Assembly (NCBI RefSeq): GCF_918698155.1
Contig: NZ_CAKKLX010000022.1
Coordinates: 1 to 64,000 of the forward strand
Direction: 5' to 3'
Origin: Roseomonas sp. CECT 9278
GTDB taxonomy: Bacteria > Pseudomonadota > Alphaproteobacteria > Acetobacterales > Acetobacteraceae
Length of the DNA: 64,000 nucleotides
In this document: piece after piece, positions 62,389 to 64,000 of the stretch
Layout: each line of letters opens with the position of its first letter
How positions within the stretch are numbered: position 1 is the first letter of the stretch
The notes under the pieces: generated by a model
The model's database searches: none
What the model saw: the letters and a program-made list of their open reading frames with translations, nothing else
Told to the model about the DNA's origin: nothing
Program-made: the position numbers and the translations under genes

Positions 62389-62825
62389 TCTTCCGCGCTG
62401 CGACCGCGGGTGACGTGCCGGCCATCGTCGCGCTTCTGGCGGATGACGTGCTCGGCGCCAGGCGCGAGGCGCCGGGCGACCCTGCCTATGCCCAGGCTTT
62501 CGCGGCGATCGCCGCCGATGCCAACCAGTTGCTGGCCGTGGCCGATGTGGATGGGCGTGTCGTCGGCTGCCTGCAACTGACCTTCACGCCCGGCCTGTCG
62601 CATCGCGGCGCCTGGCGCGGGCAGGTCGAGAGCGTGCGCATCGCCGCCGACCAGCGCGGCACGGGCCTGGGCCGGCGGTTCCTCGAATGGGCCATCGAAC
62701 ATTGCCGCGCGCGCGGCTGCCGGATGGTGCAGCTCACCACCGACAAGTCGCGCGCCGATGCGCGGCGCTTCTATGAATCGCTCGGCTTCACCGCCAGCCA
62801 CGAGGGCATGAAGCTGGCGCTCTAG
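62385..62825 (+). CDS. GNAT-family N-acetyltransferase
   Basis: A 146-residue GNAT enzyme. The acetyl-CoA loop is R-G-T-G-L-G-R in RIAADQRGTGLGRRFLEWAI (Q/RxxGxG/A motif), followed by the LTTDKSRADARRFYESLGF segment typical of motif B. The acceptor substrate is not inferable. A GTG start overlaps the cfa stop (GTGA), so it is co-translated. The stop codon overlaps the stop of the convergent hydrolase gene (62822-62825). Confidence 0.88.
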   Translation: MIFRAATAGDVPAIVALLADDVLGARREAPGDPAYAQAFAAIAADANQLLAVADVDGRVVGCLQLTFTPGLSHRGAWRGQVESVRIAADQRGTGLGRRFLEWAIEHCRARGCRMVQLTTDKSRADARRFYESLGFTASHEGMKLAL

Positions 62826-63709
62826 CCGCCCTTCGCCGCGATGATCGCGCCCGTCATGCTTTCGGGGATGCGCGTCCGCCAGGCCCCCGCATCGACCTGC
62901 GTCACGAAGTCCAGCACCGCGCGGTTGAAGGCGTCGGGGTCCTCCAGGTTCATGGTGTGCCCGCATTTGGGCATCACCAGCAGCGCGCTGGAGGGGATGG
63001 TGCGCTTGAGGAACAGCGAGGGCTCCAGCGTCGGGTCGTCCTCGTCGCCGGCGATGATGAAGGTCGGCAGGGTCAGCCGGCGGAACTGGTCTTCCAGGTC
63101 GCCGAGTGCGGGGCGTTCGCGCTGCACGCCCATCATGGTGTTGGCGGAACCTTCCGCCGAATGCTCCATCAGCTGCGCGCGGAATTCGGCATAGCCGCGC
63201 GCGTCCTTTTCCTCGAAGACCAGCCGCGTCGGGCCGCGCGCATAGACCGCGCCCATCGTCTCCATGCCCTCGGCGCGGATGCGCGTGGCGGTGGCTTCGA
63301 CCTCGGCGCGGAACTGCTCGCGCTTGCCCGGCGCGGCGCCGTAGCCCACGCCCGCCGCGGTCAGGCTGCACGCCAGCGAGGGGTGCCGCAGCCCCAGATG
63401 CAGCGTCGCGAAGGCGCCCATCGAAAGCCCCACGACATGCGCCGGCGCCAGGCCCAGGCCCTTGATGACGGCGGCGATGTCGTCCGTCGCGCGGTCCTGC
63501 GAATAGGCTTTCGGGTCGGACGGCACGGCGGAGGGCGGATACCCGCGCGCGGCATAGGCGATGCAGCGGTAGCGGCGGGAGAAGAACCGCAATTGCGGCT
63601 CCCAGGACCGCGCATCGCCGGCGAATTCATGCACGAAGACCATCGGAATGCCGCTGCCGGCCTCCTCGAAATGAAGGTCCACGCCATCGTCGGTCCGAAG
63701 GGTCGGCAT
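62822..63709 (-). CDS. alpha/beta hydrolase (3-oxoadipate enol-lactonase-like)
   Basis: A 295-residue alpha/beta hydrolase. The oxyanion region MVFVHEFAGDARSWEPQL, the nucleophile elbow GLSMGAFATLHL, the acid in IAGDEDDPT and the C-terminal His in CGHTMNLEDPDAFN make a complete Ser-Asp-His triad. PcaD-like lactonases and esterases are the nearest types; specificity is open. It is monocistronic and divergent from the Rrf2 gene, sharing a 134-bp regulatory region. Confidence 0.87.
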   Translation of the reverse strand: MPTLRTDDGVDLHFEEAGSGIPMVFVHEFAGDARSWEPQLRFFSRRYRCIAYAARGYPPSAVPSDPKAYSQDRATDDIAAVIKGLGLAPAHVVGLSMGAFATLHLGLRHPSLACSLTAAGVGYGAAPGKREQFRAEVEATATRIRAEGMETMGAVYARGPTRLVFEEKDARGYAEFRAQLMEHSAEGSANTMMGVQRERPALGDLEDQFRRLTLPTFIIAGDEDDPTLEPSLFLKRTIPSSALLVMPKCGHTMNLEDPDAFNRAVLDFVTQVDAGAWRTRIPESMTGAIIAAKGG

Positions 63710-63771
63710 TGCGTCGCATCCCGCTGGTGTGGGCGCAGGATGGAAGTGCCGCGCGATCGCGTCCAGGCGCC

Positions 63772-63825
63772 TTGACAGGGGCGGGGTGCGAGCGCATTTC
63801 CAATCCGGACCGTTATGGTCCTGAT
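63772..63825 (+). promoter_or_regulatory. possible promoter and operator dyad of the rrf2 gene
   Basis: A perfect -35 TTGACA (63772-63777) is followed, about 17 nt on, by a poor -10 (CATTTC). Downstream, arms ATCCGGACC (63803-63811) and GGTCCTGAT (63817-63825) pair at 8 of 9 positions around GTTAT. The dyad ends 18 nt before the TTG start, a fitting place for autoregulation by the Rrf2 protein. Confidence 0.4.
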
Positions 63826-63843
63826 TTCAGGAAGGGAACGGCC

Positions 63844-64000
63844 TTGCTGCGGCTGTCGAAGCTGACAGACTATGCGGTGGTGGTGCTGACCCGCCTCGAC
63901 GAGGCCGAGGCCGGCGGCGTGCTCACCGCGCCCGGGCTGGCCGCGACCACGGGGTTGGCGGAACCCACGGTGGCCAAGGTGCTCAAGATCCTCTCGCATG
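63844..64000 (+). CDS. Rrf2-family regulator, SUF-system type (3' truncated by window end)
   Basis: Only the first 52 codons are present, cut by the window end. The reading MLRLSKLTDYAVVVLTRLDEAEAGG, then LAATTGLAEPTVAKVLKILSH, is the winged helix-turn-helix of the Rrf2 branch that precedes suf genes in alphaproteobacteria. The start is TTG 63844 with AGGAAGGGAA upstream. The cluster-binding cysteines lie beyond the window and cannot be checked. Expected neighbours are sufB, sufC, sufD and sufS. It would control iron-sulfur assembly, which fits the many Fe-S proteins encoded here. Confidence 0.88.
   Translation, partial: MLRLSKLTDYAVVVLTRLDEAEAGGVLTAPGLAATTGLAEPTVAKVLKILSH

Overview
This window comes from a high-GC alphaproteobacterium. 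The GC-rich codon use, ATGA/GTGA-coupled operons, orphan Bug-type receptors, an iron-sulfur (6-4) photolyase, a 41-residue L36 and an Rrf2 gene of the SUF type all suggest the Acetobacteraceae (Roseomonas-like). That placement is inference from gene content; no phylogeny was run. Nothing indicates a phage, insertion sequence, integron or CRISPR array. The window is chromosomal and metabolic in character.

Layout. 1-2.0 kb: initiator tRNA with terminator, then a degenerate chemoreceptor-like protein. 2.1-15.4 kb: an amide/hydantoin catabolic block (ThDP enzyme, hyuB, hyuA; opposite strand: AhpD-fold protein and amidase) followed by a five-gene dipeptide-type ABC importer. 15.5-19.9 kb (minus): citrate synthase, an SNase-fold membrane protein, a CHAD protein and SixA. 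19.9-25.9 kb: light-driven DNA repair, with a Tyr-less SDR, a DUF6134 protein and an iron-sulfur (6-4) photolyase on plus, a creatininase, then a phosphoesterase and a CPD photolyase on minus. 26-29.2 kb: a Bug receptor, an FNR-type [4Fe-4S] regulator and OxyR. 29.2-33.2 kb: a DUF533 protein, an acyl-CoA dehydrogenase homologue with the residues of 3-sulfinopropionyl-CoA desulfinase, an RlmL-type methyltransferase and rpmJ. 33.3-40.6 kb: glcD-glcE without glcF, then one operon holding a periplasmic molybdenum hydroxylase (2Fe-2S plus Mo subunit) and soxXYZA. 41-48 kb: tartrate dehydrogenase family enzyme, a small protein behind a perfect promoter palindrome, an Asp/Glu racemase, two TauE/SafE permeases, a DmdB-like acyl-CoA ligase and a rhodanese. 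48-53 kb: Bug receptor and a polar amino-acid ABC importer split by an opposing MORN-like gene. 53-64 kb: Nudix, nitroreductase, NDP-forming acyl-CoA synthetase, SDR, a sulfonate/nitrate-type ABC importer with cfa and GNAT, an alpha/beta hydrolase and the start of an Rrf2 regulator.

The most unusual unit is the Mo-hydroxylase/soxXYZA operon at 36.0-40.6 kb. It has no soxB or soxCD beside it, and its SoxY ends in GACVETG instead of GGCGG. With the desulfinase-like enzyme, the sulfite-exporter-like permeases, the rhodanese, the DmdB-like ligase and the sulfonate-type ABC importer, it suggests that organic or reduced sulfur is a theme of this region. The genes are not one operon, so that link is a hypothesis.
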